64,000 nt of DNA from Saprospirales bacterium. GTDB taxonomy: Bacteria; Bacteroidota; Bacteroidia; Chitinophagales; Saprospiraceae. The notes beneath the pieces were generated by a model. That model did not search any database. It saw only the letters and a program-made list of their open reading frames with translations, and was not told the origin of the DNA. The position numbers and the translations under genes are program-made. Shown here piece after piece: positions 26,019 to 35,646 of the stretch. Location: the NCBI GenBank assembly GCA_016719895.1, contig JADJYG010000030.1:248001-312000 (forward strand), given 5' to 3'. Within the stretch, counting starts at the first letter, position 1. Every line of letters begins with the position of its first letter.

Positions 26019-26618
26019 TTATCCGGGCTTTAGTCCATTTTGATTTGACGGACCGGCGTTGGTCAATTGATCGAGCGCCAGGTTGAGCCGAAGTACGTTG
26101 ACCCGGGTGTTTCCGACAAAGCCCAGCCAGGGCTTTTCGGTATGGGCTTGTACCAGGGCAGCGACATCCGAAACGGGCATTCCCCTGGCCTGTGCCACCC
26201 GGCCGGCCTGAACATTTGCCGCCTGCGGCGAAATATGCGGGTCGAGGCCCGAACCGGAGGCGGTGACGATATCTGCCGGGATTTCCGCCCGCCGGATGCC
26301 GGGATGCTGTGCCAGAAACGTATCGATGCGGGTTTGCACGACGGCCAGATAGTCCGGGTTGGTGGGGCCTTTGTTGGAACCGGCCGAACCGGCGGCATTG
26401 TAACCGACCGCCGAGGGGCGCGGCCAGAAATACCGGTCGCTGCGAAATGCCTGCCCGACGTTGGCGTAGTAATAGCCGTTTTCGTGCGGCAGGCGTTCGG
26501 CGCGGCCTTTGTTAGGCAGGATTTGCGCGACGCCCCACACCGCTGCGGTGTAGATCCCGGAGAAAAACGCCAGGCAAACGAGCGTCAGGCGCAGAGCGGG
26601 AAGGATATGTTCTTTCAT
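26019..26618 (-). CDS. kdpC: K+-transporting ATPase subunit C
   Basis: 199 residues, usual length. KdpC is the single-span subunit that stabilises the KdpFABC complex and assists ATP binding by KdpB. There is an N-terminal membrane helix (about 8-30), then the conserved segments YFWPRPSAVGYN, AGSAGSNKGPTN, PADIVTASGSGLDPHIS and the C-terminal NVLRLNLALDQL. The start is the ATG at 26618, 16 bp after the kdpB stop on the same strand, so translation is coupled within the operon. Confidence 0.97.
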   Translation of the reverse strand: MKEHILPALRLTLVCLAFFSGIYTAAVWGVAQILPNKGRAERLPHENGYYYANVGQAFRSDRYFWPRPSAVGYNAAGSAGSNKGPTNPDYLAVVQTRIDTFLAQHPGIRRAEIPADIVTASGSGLDPHISPQAANVQAGRVAQARGMPVSDVAALVQAHTEKPWLGFVGNTRVNVLRLNLALDQLTNAGPSNQNGLKPG

Positions 26619-26634
26619 GTTTTTTCAGATTGAT

Positions 26635-28745
26635 TTATACCAGCATGCTGACCAACAGGTCGATGATTTTAATCCCTGCGAAAGGCGCCAGCATGCCACC
26701 CAGGCCATACACGAGCAAATTGCGCCGCAACAGCGCGCTGGCGCCGATGGGGCGGTAGGTCACGCCGCGCAAGGCCAGCGGTATCAGCAAGGGAATAAGG
26801 AGGGCATTGAAAATAACGGCCGACAAAATGGCGCTTTCCGGGTTGTCGAGGCGCATGACGTTCAGGGCGTCCAGTGCGGGGATCGAAGCGGAAAACAAGG
26901 CCGGCACGATGGCAAAATACTTGGCTACGTCGTTGGCAATACTGAAGGTGGTGAGCGTGCCGCGCGTCATGAGGAGTTGTTTGCCGATTTCCACCACTTC
27001 GATCAGCTTGGTCGGGTCGTTGTCGAGGTCCACCATATTGCCGGCTTCTTTGGCGGCGGCGGTGCCGGAATTCATCGCCACGCCCACGTCGGCCTGGGCG
27101 AGCGCGGGAGCGTCGTTCGTCCCGTCGCCCATCATCGCCACGAGTTTGCCTTGTTCCTGCTCGCGGCGGATATATTCGAGTTTGTCTTCCGGTTTGGCCT
27201 CGGCGATGTAATCGTCCACACCGGCTTTTTGGGCAATATACTGCGCTGTCAGCGGATTGTCGCCGGTAACCATGACGGTTTTGACGCCCATTTTCCGCAG
27301 GCGTTCGAAGCGCTCCCGGATGCCGGGTTTGATAATATCCTGCAGTTCGATGACGCCCAGGATATGCTTGTTCAAGGCAACCACCAGGGGGGTGCCGCCG
27401 TTGGCGGCGATGGCGCTGGTGGCCGCGCTGATTTCGGCCGGAACGGTGTGTCCGGCGTGTTCGGCGGCCGCCTTCAGCGTGTCATAGGCGCCTTTTCGAA
27501 TGTTCGAACCGCCGGGCAAATCCAGCCCGCTGGATCGTGTTTCGGCTGTGAACGGGATAAAATGCAGGCCGGGCTGTTTTCTCAAGCCTTCGCTGAACGG
27601 AAACGGCAGTTCTGCCGGCGCCTGCCGGGGCAAGGGCACCCGAACCGGCACACCTTCCCGGCCAGGCGTTGTGTGTTTCAGGGCCAGTTCGATGATCGAC
27701 TTGCCTTCCGGCGTGTCGTCGGCTAGCGAAGACAGGGCGGCCACGGCTATAAAATCGGGTTCCGGGATGTGCTGCGCCGGATAAAACCGGGTGGCTTTCC
27801 GGTTGCCGATGGTGATGGTGCCGGTTTTGTCGAGCAACAAGGTATCCAGGTCGCCGGCGGTCTCCACGGCTTTTCCCGATTTGGCGATCACGTTGGCGCG
27901 CAAGGCGCGGTCCATACCGGCGATGCCAATTGCCGACAGGAGCCCGCCGATCGTCGTAGGAATCAGGCAGACGAAAAGCGAAATCAGCGCGGCGATCGTG
28001 ATCTCCGCTCCGGCGTACCTGGAAAACGACGGCAGGGTGATGCACACGATCAGGAAAACGAGGGTGAAACCGGCCAGCAGGATGTTCAACGCAATTTCGT
28101 TGGGCGTTTTTTGGCGGCTGGCGCCTTCCACCAGGGCGATCATTTTGTCGAGAAAACTCTCGCCGGGCTGGGTCGTCATGCGCACCACAATGCGGTCGGA
28201 AAGCACTTTGGTGCCGCCGGTGACGCTTGATTTGTCGCCGCCGGCTTCCCGGATGACGGGTGCGCTTTCGCCGGTGATGGCGCTTTCGTCGATGGTGGCG
28301 ATGCCCTCCACGATTTCGCCGTCGGCCGGAATTAAATCGCCGGCTTCACACAGGAAACGGTCGTTCTGGCGCAGGTCGTTGGATGAACACGGCTGAACGG
28401 AGCCGTCCTCCAGCAATCGTTTGGCCGGCGTCTCCTCCCGGGTTTTACGCAGGCTGGCCGCTTGCGCCTTGCCCCGGGCTTCCGCCAGCGCCTCGGCAAA
28501 ATTGGCAAACAACAGCGTCAGCAGCAACCACAGGAAAATAACGAAATTGTAGCCCAGAGACCCCTGCGAGCGGTCGCCCGCCAGGATGGCCAAACAAACG
28601 CCCAGCATCACCGCAGCGCCGAGTTCCACAGTGAACAGGACGGGGTTGCGGAACATGCGCCGCGGATCGAGTTTCCGGACGGATTCCCGGAGAGCCTCCC
28701 GAACGAGCTCGGGGGCAAAAGCGGAGTGGATTTTATGCGCTTCAT
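26635..28745 (-). CDS. kdpB: K+-transporting ATPase subunit B (one-base frame break at the N-terminus)
   Basis: P-type ATPase subunit that hydrolyses ATP to drive K+ uptake. Visible motifs: TGES actuator loop, the phosphorylation site DKTGTIT and MMGDGTNDAPAL, plus membrane segments in the KdpB pattern. The continuous frame has no ATG near the N-terminus. An ATG at 28745, only 3 bp after the kdpA stop, reads MKRIK and joins the KdpB frame (IHSAFAPELV) if the T run at 28731-28734 is one base longer. The repaired gene is exactly 704 codons. The break is therefore most likely a sequencing homopolymer error. The alternative is a TTG start at 28830 inside kdpA, which would be unusual for the family. 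Confidence 0.93.
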
Positions 28746-28748
28746 GCG

Positions 28749-30452
28749 TTAAAAAGAAAAATGTTCTGCAATAGGACCCAACGCCAGCGCCGGCAGGAAA
28801 GCCAGGGCGGCGATGATCAAAATGATACAAAAAACCAGGGCGCCAAACGTAGCTGAATCCGACCGCAAGGTGCCGGCGCTCCCGGGAACGGTCTGTTTTG
28901 CGGCGAGCAGGCCGGCGATCGCCACGGGGCCGACAATGGGCAAAAAGCGTGACAGGATAAGCGCCAAACCCGTACTGATGTTCCAGAATGGATTGTTGTC
29001 GGCCAGCCCTTCGAAGCCGGATCCGTTGTTGGCGCTGGCTGAAGTGAATTCGTACAGCATCTCCGAAAAACCGTGGGCGCCGGGGTTGTTCAGCCAGGTT
29101 GCCGCCACTGGCGCTCCGCTGGCAGCCATCCAGGCCGCCAGCGCCGTGCCCACCAGAATCAGGAAGGGGTGCAGCAGGGCTACCAGCATCGCGATTTTCA
29201 TCTCCCGGGCCTCCACTTTTTTCCCCAGCAATTCGGGCGTACGCCCAACCATCAAACCGCCTATGAAAGTTGCCAGGATGATAAAAATATAGAAGTTCAG
29301 AAACCCTACGCCGACACCGCCGAACAAGGAGTTAATCATCATGTCGAGTAGCTGCATGGCGCCGCCTAAGGGCATGAAACTGTCGTGCATGGCGTTGACC
29401 GAGCCGTTGGAGGTGGCCGTTGTGGATATGCTCCACAGCGCCGACAATCCGGCGCCCAGGCGCAGTTCCTTGCCTTCCATGTTTCCCGCCGCCTGGGAGA
29501 TGCCCATCTGCCCGAGGTGGGGGTTGCCCCGCATTTCGGCTATCAGCGCGGGCGCCAGCAGGAGCAAAAAACCGGCGCTCATCACGCCAAAGATCATGAA
29601 AGCCAACCGCTTCTTTTTCAGATAGAACCCCAGGGCGAAGACGAACGCCATCGGAATAATCAGGATTAAGAAGTTTTCCAGCATATTGGTCAAAATCGTG
29701 GGGTTTTCCAACGGGTGGGTGGAGTTGGCGCCGTAGTAGCCGCCGCCGTTGGTGCCGGCCTGTTTGATGGCGACGAAACCGGCCACCGGCCCGCGGCTGA
29801 CCTCGACGGTATCGCCTTCGGGGCCAGGCGCCTGGTCTTTGCCGCCGCCGAGATTCATCGGTACGCCCTCGGCGGCCAGGACGATGGCAGCCAGGAAACT
29901 CAAGGGCAACAGGATTCTCGTACAACTTTTGACAAAATACGCGTAAAAATTGCCCAGTTGCAGGGTCGTGCGTTGCCGCATGGCGTTGAACACCACCGCA
30001 CCCGCAGCCATCCCCGTTCCGGCAGAAACGAACTGCAGGAACATCAAGGCGAATATTTGCGAGAAATACGTCGCCCCCGCTTCGCCGGAGTAGTGCTGAA
30101 GATTACAGTTGACTACAAAAGAAATCGCCGTATGGAAGGCCAGGCCGGGCGTCATGGAAGGATTGCCGTCGGGGTTCCAGGGCAGCCATCCCTGGTTGGT
30201 CAGGACGAACATCGCCCACAAAAACCACACGGCGTTGATGGTCAGCATGACCTTCATATGTTCCTGCCAGCGCATCTCCCGTTTGGCATCTACCCCCGAC
30301 AGGCGGTAAAAAAAACGTTCGAGCGGGTCAAAAACGGGGTCAAGCCAGCTGCGCTCGCCGGCATACACCCGGGCGATATACCGTCCGAAGGGATACGCCA
30401 GGGCAACGGTAAGCATAAAGAAAAAAAGAATGGTATACAGTTCCGTTTGCAT
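28749..30452 (-). CDS. kdpA: K+-transporting ATPase subunit A
   Basis: 567 residues from the ATG at 30452 (MQTELYTILF). The upstream frame to 30509 overlaps kdpF and is not used. KdpA is the channel-like K+ binding subunit. It has about ten membrane segments and four pore-loop repeats, visible as NCNLQHYSGE, GTNGGGYYGANS, TSNGSVNAM and SANNGSGFEG, the degenerate selectivity-filter sequences of KdpA. The length is normal. It starts 14 bp after the kdpF stop and ends 3 bp before the proposed kdpB start. Confidence 0.97.
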   Translation of the reverse strand: MQTELYTILFFFMLTVALAYPFGRYIARVYAGERSWLDPVFDPLERFFYRLSGVDAKREMRWQEHMKVMLTINAVWFLWAMFVLTNQGWLPWNPDGNPSMTPGLAFHTAISFVVNCNLQHYSGEAGATYFSQIFALMFLQFVSAGTGMAAGAVVFNAMRQRTTLQLGNFYAYFVKSCTRILLPLSFLAAIVLAAEGVPMNLGGGKDQAPGPEGDTVEVSRGPVAGFVAIKQAGTNGGGYYGANSTHPLENPTILTNMLENFLILIIPMAFVFALGFYLKKKRLAFMIFGVMSAGFLLLLAPALIAEMRGNPHLGQMGISQAAGNMEGKELRLGAGLSALWSISTTATSNGSVNAMHDSFMPLGGAMQLLDMMINSLFGGVGVGFLNFYIFIILATFIGGLMVGRTPELLGKKVEAREMKIAMLVALLHPFLILVGTALAAWMAASGAPVAATWLNNPGAHGFSEMLYEFTSASANNGSGFEGLADNNPFWNISTGLALILSRFLPIVGPVAIAGLLAAKQTVPGSAGTLRSDSATFGALVFCIILIIAALAFLPALALGPIAEHFSF

Positions 30453-30465
30453 GGATCGCTTGAAT

Positions 30466-30543
30466 TTAGAATTTTTCAGGATGCAGCAATACATACACAA
30501 TGTACGCAAACACCAGGATGGAGAGCAGGAATAAGAGCCACAT
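30466..30543 (-). CDS. kdpF: KdpF small membrane subunit
   Basis: A 25-codon gene on the minus strand directly before kdpA. The translation MWLLFLLSILVFAYIVYVLL followed by HPEKF is one hydrophobic helix with the C-terminal xP-E-K/R-F ending shared by KdpF peptides. KdpF is a lipid-like stabilising subunit of the KdpFABC complex. The ATG is at 30543 and the TAA at 30466-30468; kdpA starts 13 bp later. Position, size and ending all agree. Confidence 0.88.
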   Translation of the reverse strand: MWLLFLLSILVFAYIVYVLLHPEKF

Positions 30544-30868
30544 AGCCGGTTCAGATTTTTTCAAAAAAATCGATGGATTTAAAAAAGAGGGCGAAACAAA
30601 GCAGCCCGAGCGCTGCAAGGGAAAATGTCATCAGCATACATTAAAATTAAGGCATTTGAAAACGGCCGGTTCGGCCGGATGGACTTCCGAAAACCTTTGC
30701 CAAATGCCGTTCCATCGCGATCCGGCTGGCGGCTTTGTTTAGCTAATGGCATTGATAACATGCGTTTTATACCCCGGTATTTTTCAGGAGCGCCGGCAGC
30801 GCATAAAACAACGCCCTCCCGTTTTGGAATGGCTTTTTCATTTTGAAAAGGTTTTCGTTCGGCGGCAT
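30544..30868. other. Regulatory gap between the response regulator and kdpF
   Basis: 325 bp with no accepted gene. It should contain the kdp promoter read on the minus strand. Two sigma-54-like sites were considered there (30688-30702 and about 30615-30632) but neither has both the -24 GG and the -12 GC at correct spacing. A short GGCCGG/CCGGCC-type palindrome lies at about 30663-30677. Confidence 0.5.
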
Positions 30869-32233
30869 TCAGCCGATATGGTATTCCTCCATTTTCCGGT
30901 ACAGAGTGGTCAGGCCGATACCGAGCAAGCGGGCGGCCTCCGTTTTATTGTAGCCGGTGTGTAGCAAAACCTTTTGAATTTGCAGGCGTTCGGCGGCAGC
31001 GAGGGAAAAAGCCGACAATTGAGCGCTTTTGCCATCCTTGGGGGCTTCGTGCAGCCGCAGGTCCAGCGGCAGGTCGTCGACTTCCAGTTGGGAGCCGTTG
31101 CTGAGGATGACGGCGCGTTCGATAATGTTGCGCAGTTCCCGGATGTTTCCCTTCCAGGAGTGGGCTTCGAGGCGTTGCAAGCATTCGGCCGAGCAGCCGC
31201 TCAGGCGTTTGTTGAGCTTGCCGGAAAACAGGCGGATAAAATAATTGGCCAGCGGTTCGATATCGCGCTGGCGTTCGCGCAAGGGAGGCAAGTGTATTTG
31301 AAACACGGCGATCCGGTAAAACAGGTCGGTCCGGAAATGACCAGCCGCGCTTTCCGCCGGCAGGTCGCGGTTGGTGGCGGAGATGAGGCGCACGTCGGCG
31401 TGGCGGGGTTTTGTGTCGCCCACGGGAATAAATTCGCCCGTTTCCAGCACGCGCAGGAGTTTGGCTTGAAGGTCGGGGGGCATTTCGCCTATTTCATCCA
31501 GAAACAAGGTGCCGCCGTGCGCCTCTTCCAGCAGGCCGCGTTTGTCTTTCACGGCTCCGGTAAAGGCGCCGGCCCGGTGGCCAAACAGTTCGCTTTCCAG
31601 AATATCGTGGGCAAAAGCGCTGCAATTGAGCGCCAGAAAAGGTTTGTTGCGGCGTGCACTCGCCTGGTGGATAGCCTGCGCAAATACTTCCTTGCCCGTT
31701 CCGGTTTCTCCGGTCAAAAGCACCGAGGTATCCGTGGGGGCTACCTTGCGCGCCAGTTCAACCGCCTGAAGCAATACGGCCGAACGCCCAAGGATGTCAT
31801 CGAAGGTGTATTGCCGGCCGGCCTCGCGTTCGAGCTGGCGCAGCTGGCGGCGCAGCCGCACCTGTTCGAGCGCCCTGCTGACCAGCGGAAGGATGCGTTC
31901 CTGGTCGTCGCCTTTCGTCAGGTAATCGAAGGCGCCGTTTTGGATGGCCTTCACGCCGTCGGAAATATTGCCGTATGCCGTCAGCAGGATAACCTCCGTG
32001 TCGGGGTAGTAGTTTTTGATTTCGCGGATAAGGTCCACGCCATTGCCGTCGGGCAGGCGCACGTCGCAGAGCACCACATCGATTGCCGATTTTTCCAGCC
32101 GCCGCAGGCCTTCGCGGGCGGTGGAGGCAGTGCTGACGGCATACGTTTCGAGCGTGAGCAGGCGGGCCAGCAGCATGCGCAAGCTCTCTTCATCGTCGAT
32201 CACCAGAATGTTGCCACCGGAAACTGTTTGCAT
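30869..32233 (-). CDS. Sigma-54-dependent response regulator (NtrC family)
   Basis: 454 residues from the ATG at 32233 (MQTVSGGNILVIDDEESLR). A TTG at 32257 is less likely. Receiver domain about 5-120 with phosphoacceptor Asp57 in VVLCDVRLPDG. The AAA+ domain has Walker A GETGTGKE, the sigma-54 contact loop GAFTGA and Walker B GTLFLDEIGEM. A C-terminal Fis-type helix-turn-helix reads NKTEAARLLGIGLTTLYRKM. It activates sigma-54 promoters when phosphorylated. Its place upstream of kdpF on the same strand suggests that it replaces the OmpR-type KdpE of other bacteria. That role is inferred. Confidence 0.94.
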   Translation of the reverse strand: MQTVSGGNILVIDDEESLRMLLARLLTLETYAVSTASTAREGLRRLEKSAIDVVLCDVRLPDGNGVDLIREIKNYYPDTEVILLTAYGNISDGVKAIQNGAFDYLTKGDDQERILPLVSRALEQVRLRRQLRQLEREAGRQYTFDDILGRSAVLLQAVELARKVAPTDTSVLLTGETGTGKEVFAQAIHQASARRNKPFLALNCSAFAHDILESELFGHRAGAFTGAVKDKRGLLEEAHGGTLFLDEIGEMPPDLQAKLLRVLETGEFIPVGDTKPRHADVRLISATNRDLPAESAAGHFRTDLFYRIAVFQIHLPPLRERQRDIEPLANYFIRLFSGKLNKRLSGCSAECLQRLEAHSWKGNIRELRNIIERAVILSNGSQLEVDDLPLDLRLHEAPKDGKSAQLSAFSLAAAERLQIQKVLLHTGYNKTEAARLLGIGLTTLYRKMEEYHIG

Positions 32234-32329
32234 GGGCGCTGGAAAATTAGCAGGCAAAGTTACTTGAACAAGCCCGGTTTTTCGCCTTGTGATTCCGGCC
32301 GCTTCCGGCTGTATGTATGCGCGCTACGC

Positions 32330-34342
32330 TCACTCCACAATCTTAAACGTCGTGCGCCGGTTGGCCTGGTGTTCCGGTTCGCTGCATTTGGCGCACACGC
32401 AATCCACGGCGGGCTGGGTTTCGCCGTAGCCGAGTGCGGACAGTCGGCCGGGGTCCAGGCCCCTTGAAATGAGGTAGTTTACGGCGCTTTGCGCGCGTTT
32501 TTGCGACAAGGTCTGGTTGTAGTTGTCGTTGCCGCGGCAGTCGGTGTGGCTGCCGAGCTGGATGCGGATGTCCGGGTTTTGGCGCAGCACTTCCGCCAGG
32601 CGGTTGAGCGTGGGTTCGGCGTCGGGCCGGATGTCCCATTTATCGTAGTCGTAGTAGATGTTTTCGAGTACGATTTCGCGGTTGCGGAAAATCTTGTCGA
32701 GCACGATTTCCAGATCGAATGTTTGCACCGGATTGGCGGGGTCGCGGGCGATGCCGCGGGTGCTGAAGCGCGCGCTGTTCGACAAGTAGCCCTCGCGCGA
32801 GGCCGCGAAGGTATAGTCGGTGTTTTCGCTCAGCTCCAGCGTGAAAAAGCCGTCTTCGCCGACGGTTACCTGCTGTTTTTTACCCCCAAAACCGATCTCC
32901 ACCGACGCGGCGCCCAGCGGTTTGCGTCCCAGTACCTTGCTGTTGGGATCGGCCGGGTCCGACAATATTTTTTCCAGAATATATCCTTCCAGGATCATTT
33001 TATACGCCAGCGGGCGGGCGGGCGCGGTGTCCGTTTTGGGTGGTTGGGGCGGCGGCACGCGCTGTTCGAAGCGGTAAATATCGTCGCCGCCGCGGCCGCC
33101 CGACCGGTTGGAGGTAAAAAAGCCGCTGCGGAGCAGGTCGCCGGGGGTATTGCGGGATGGGGCGTTGACGGCAATAAAACCGAAGTCGTCGGCGCCGCTG
33201 TTGACCGGCGGCTTGAGGTTGTGCGGCGATGCCCAGGCATTCCGATCCGATTTATAGGTGCGGAAAATATCCAGGCCACCCATACCCGGAAGGCCGTCGG
33301 AAGCAAAGTAGAGGGTGTCGTTGGAGCAGCTGGGGAACACTTCATTGCCGGGTGTGTTGATATTGCGGCTCAGTAGTTTGGGCGCATCCCAGCCGCTCTC
33401 GCTTTGTTGATTTCGCTGTACCGACCAGATGTCGTAGCCGCCCCAGCCTTCGGGGTCGTTGCAGGCAAAATAAAGGGTATTGCCGTCGGAGGAAAGGGCG
33501 GGGTGGAGGTAATTGACCTTGTCTTTTTGAAACGGCAGGGGGCGCGGAGCATTCCAGCCGTCGCCGGCGCGTTCGGCGCTGAAAATCTTGCAATACTGGT
33601 CATCGCCTTTAAAAGCTCCCATGGCCCGGGCAAAGAAGATTTCCGAGAAGTTCCGGGTAAAGCACAGGGTACCTTCATTCCCCCCGGTATTCAGCCCCTC
33701 GTCAAACCGTTGGGCGCTGGCATCTTCCGGGTCTGCGATAAACAGGTCCATAAACGGATTGCCGGTCCATTTGTAGGTTTCTTCGCCTTTTTCGCGGGCC
33801 CGGTCGCTGCTGAAAACCAGGCGTTCGTCGGCGTAATACACCGGCGAAAAGTCGTTTTGCGCGCTGTTGAACGGCACTTGTTCGACGGTCCAGCCGCTTT
33901 CCGGGGCAATTTTCAACCAGTCGATGGCAACCGTGCAAGCCGTGATTTCCTTGCGGTACTCATACGGGCTGCCGATCTCGATACCCAGGTTTTTAAATGC
34001 CTCGCGGGCCTCGGGGTAGCGTTCGAGTTTTTTCAGGGAATAGGCCTGCCCTTTCAGGGCTTCGGCGCCATAGTTGTTTTCGTAGGCCAGCGCAAACCAT
34101 TTCAACGCTGCCCCGTCCTGCCCGTTGTGGCGGTAAGCGTCGGCAACCTGATACGCCAGCTGGCCTTTTTCCGTGCGGGTTTTGGCGCGGCCGAATTCTT
34201 TTTCCAGCATCGGAATGGCTGCGGCATATTGTTTGCGTTCATATGCAGTGCGGCCGTCCTTGATTTTGATCGTGTAATTGCAGGCGCCGAAAAAAACCAG
34301 CAGCGCTGGCAGCCAAAAGCGCGTGTATCTTGAATTGGGCAT
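32330..34342 (-). CDS. PorE-like lipoprotein: TPR, PD40 propeller, CarboxypepD-reg-like and OmpA domains
   Basis: 670 residues with a lipobox (LLVFFGAC). Order: TPR-like helices (about 25-130), a PD40/WD40-type beta-propeller (about 155-425) with repeats such as LVFSSDRA, TLYFACNDPEGWGGYDIW and TLYFASDGLPGMGGLDIF, a small beta-sandwich with GFFTLELSENTDYTFAAS (about 440-540), and a C-terminal OmpA-like peptidoglycan-binding domain (about 550-670; IRIQLGSHTDCRGNDNYN... LSQKRAQSAVNYL). This is the architecture of PorE, which anchors the T9SS to peptidoglycan. Bacteroidota carry several paralogues, so it may be PorE or a relative of the gliding/secretion machinery. It ends in a CVCAKC segment near the OmpA end, which is unusual. 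Confidence 0.85.
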   Translation of the reverse strand: MPNSRYTRFWLPALLVFFGACNYTIKIKDGRTAYERKQYAAAIPMLEKEFGRAKTRTEKGQLAYQVADAYRHNGQDGAALKWFALAYENNYGAEALKGQAYSLKKLERYPEAREAFKNLGIEIGSPYEYRKEITACTVAIDWLKIAPESGWTVEQVPFNSAQNDFSPVYYADERLVFSSDRAREKGEETYKWTGNPFMDLFIADPEDASAQRFDEGLNTGGNEGTLCFTRNFSEIFFARAMGAFKGDDQYCKIFSAERAGDGWNAPRPLPFQKDKVNYLHPALSSDGNTLYFACNDPEGWGGYDIWSVQRNQQSESGWDAPKLLSRNINTPGNEVFPSCSNDTLYFASDGLPGMGGLDIFRTYKSDRNAWASPHNLKPPVNSGADDFGFIAVNAPSRNTPGDLLRSGFFTSNRSGGRGGDDIYRFEQRVPPPQPPKTDTAPARPLAYKMILEGYILEKILSDPADPNSKVLGRKPLGAASVEIGFGGKKQQVTVGEDGFFTLELSENTDYTFAASREGYLSNSARFSTRGIARDPANPVQTFDLEIVLDKIFRNREIVLENIYYDYDKWDIRPDAEPTLNRLAEVLRQNPDIRIQLGSHTDCRGNDNYNQTLSQKRAQSAVNYLISRGLDPGRLSALGYGETQPAVDCVCAKCSEPEHQANRRTTFKIVE

Positions 34343-34487
34343 GAGCGAATGTTATACTGTGAATCGATTTTCAACACAAAGGATGCAATTTCCGGAGAGT
34401 TGGATGCCTTTGCAAATCGTTTAGTACGATTTTTGCAAAACACTCGTTTAGTCCTACCTGCTTACAACTATTGGAATCTGTATTCAT

Positions 34488-35588
34488 ATGAAAAAGCTGT
34501 TCGTCGCCCGGCAATATTCGGCAGTTGCGTACTGTCTGTTTTTGTTTTTTATCCCAGCCACCCTGAATGCCCAGGTGGGCCCCGGGGAGGAAGAATCGGA
34601 AAAGTCGGTCGACCTGGAGGCTTACCTGCCGCGCCCGATCGATACTTCCAGGGACCTGGCGGTGATCGCTTTCGGCTCCTGCAACAAATTGGATCTGCCG
34701 CAAACCATCTGGGCCGATGTGGCGGCAAACAACCCGAATTTATGGATATGGCTGGGCGATATCATTTACGCCGATACCACCAACGTGCGCGCCCTGGCGG
34801 CACACTATAAACGCCTGAAAACCAATCCGGGGTACAAAAAATTGCGGACACGTACCCAGATTGTCGGTATTTACGACGATCATGACTTCGGCGCCAATGA
34901 CGCCGGAAAAGGCCTGCCCAATAAAAAAGGCAGCAAAAAATGCCTGCTCGATTTCCTCGATGTGCCGATACGCGCCCCGGTTCGCCAACAAGAGGGCGCG
35001 TACCAGTCCTACCTGTTCGGAAACGGGGACCAAAAGATCAAGGTGATCGTGCTGGATACCCGCTATTTCCGCGATACGCTGATCCCCGATCCCGACCCTG
35101 CGCGCCGCTACTTCCCCAACCTGGAAGGCGACGTCCTGGGAGAAGCCCAATGGCAATGGCTGGAAAACGAACTGACCAACAGCCGGGCCAGACTAAATAT
35201 CCTGTGCTCCAGCATCCAAATTCTGGCCAACGAACACGGCCACGAAAAATGGGGCAATTTTCCGAATGCCCGCAAGCGTATGTTGCAACTCATCGTAAAA
35301 ACCAAACCGGCCAATCTGTTGATCCTCTCCGGCGACCGGCACATGGCCGAAATCACGAAAATGGACCTCCAGGGTCTGCCGTACCCGCTCTATGATTTTA
35401 CCTCCAGCGGCCTCACCCACATCCGCAATGGCGCCGCCGAAGCAAACCGGATGCGGGTGGGCGACATGATCGTAAAGAAAAACTTCGGCCTGCTGCGCAT
35501 CAGCTGGGAAAATGGCCGGCCGGTAGTGGCCATGGAAGTGCGTGGCCCCCAAAATGAATTATTCCAGGGAATTACCGTTCGGTATTAG
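34488..35588 (+). CDS. PhoD-like alkaline phosphatase/phosphodiesterase
   Basis: 366 residues with a signal peptide (AVAYCLFLFFIPATLNAQ). Metal-binding motifs of the PhoD-like metallophosphatase superfamily are present: FGSCNK near the start, WIWLGDIIYAD, GIYDDHDFGANDAGKG and the late LILSGDRHMAEI. These proteins use Fe/Ca or related metals to cleave phosphomono- or diesters outside the cytoplasm, often for phosphate scavenging. Its length is short compared with classical PhoD but fits the compact relatives found in Bacteroidota and eukaryotes. It is divergent from the PorE-like gene. A small GC hairpin (35592-35604) follows the stop. Confidence 0.92.
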   Translation: MKKLFVARQYSAVAYCLFLFFIPATLNAQVGPGEEESEKSVDLEAYLPRPIDTSRDLAVIAFGSCNKLDLPQTIWADVAANNPNLWIWLGDIIYADTTNVRALAAHYKRLKTNPGYKKLRTRTQIVGIYDDHDFGANDAGKGLPNKKGSKKCLLDFLDVPIRAPVRQQEGAYQSYLFGNGDQKIKVIVLDTRYFRDTLIPDPDPARRYFPNLEGDVLGEAQWQWLENELTNSRARLNILCSSIQILANEHGHEKWGNFPNARKRMLQLIVKTKPANLLILSGDRHMAEITKMDLQGLPYPLYDFTSSGLTHIRNGAAEANRMRVGDMIVKKNFGLLRISWENGRPVVAMEVRGPQNELFQGITVRY

Positions 35589-35630
35589 AAACCGGCCGCG
35601 CCGGGGGGCTTTTGCGTGTAGCGAATTTCC

Positions 35631-35638
35631 TACCTTTG
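35631..35638 (+). promoter_or_regulatory. -7 box before scpB
   Basis: TACCTTTG, an exact match to TAnnTTTG, ends 8 nt before the scpB start. A TTG at 35612-35614 is 16 nt upstream, slightly closer than the usual 19-21. The implied mRNA leader is only a few bases long. Confidence 0.45.
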
Positions 35639-35646
35639 CCGCTATT

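Noticed and set aside
30610..30702. Sigma-54 promoter for kdpFABC
   Set aside because: The site at 30688-30702 has TGGCA but TTCG in place of TTGC, and the site near 30615-30632 has TGACA and one extra base of spacing. Neither meets the invariant GG/GC rule.
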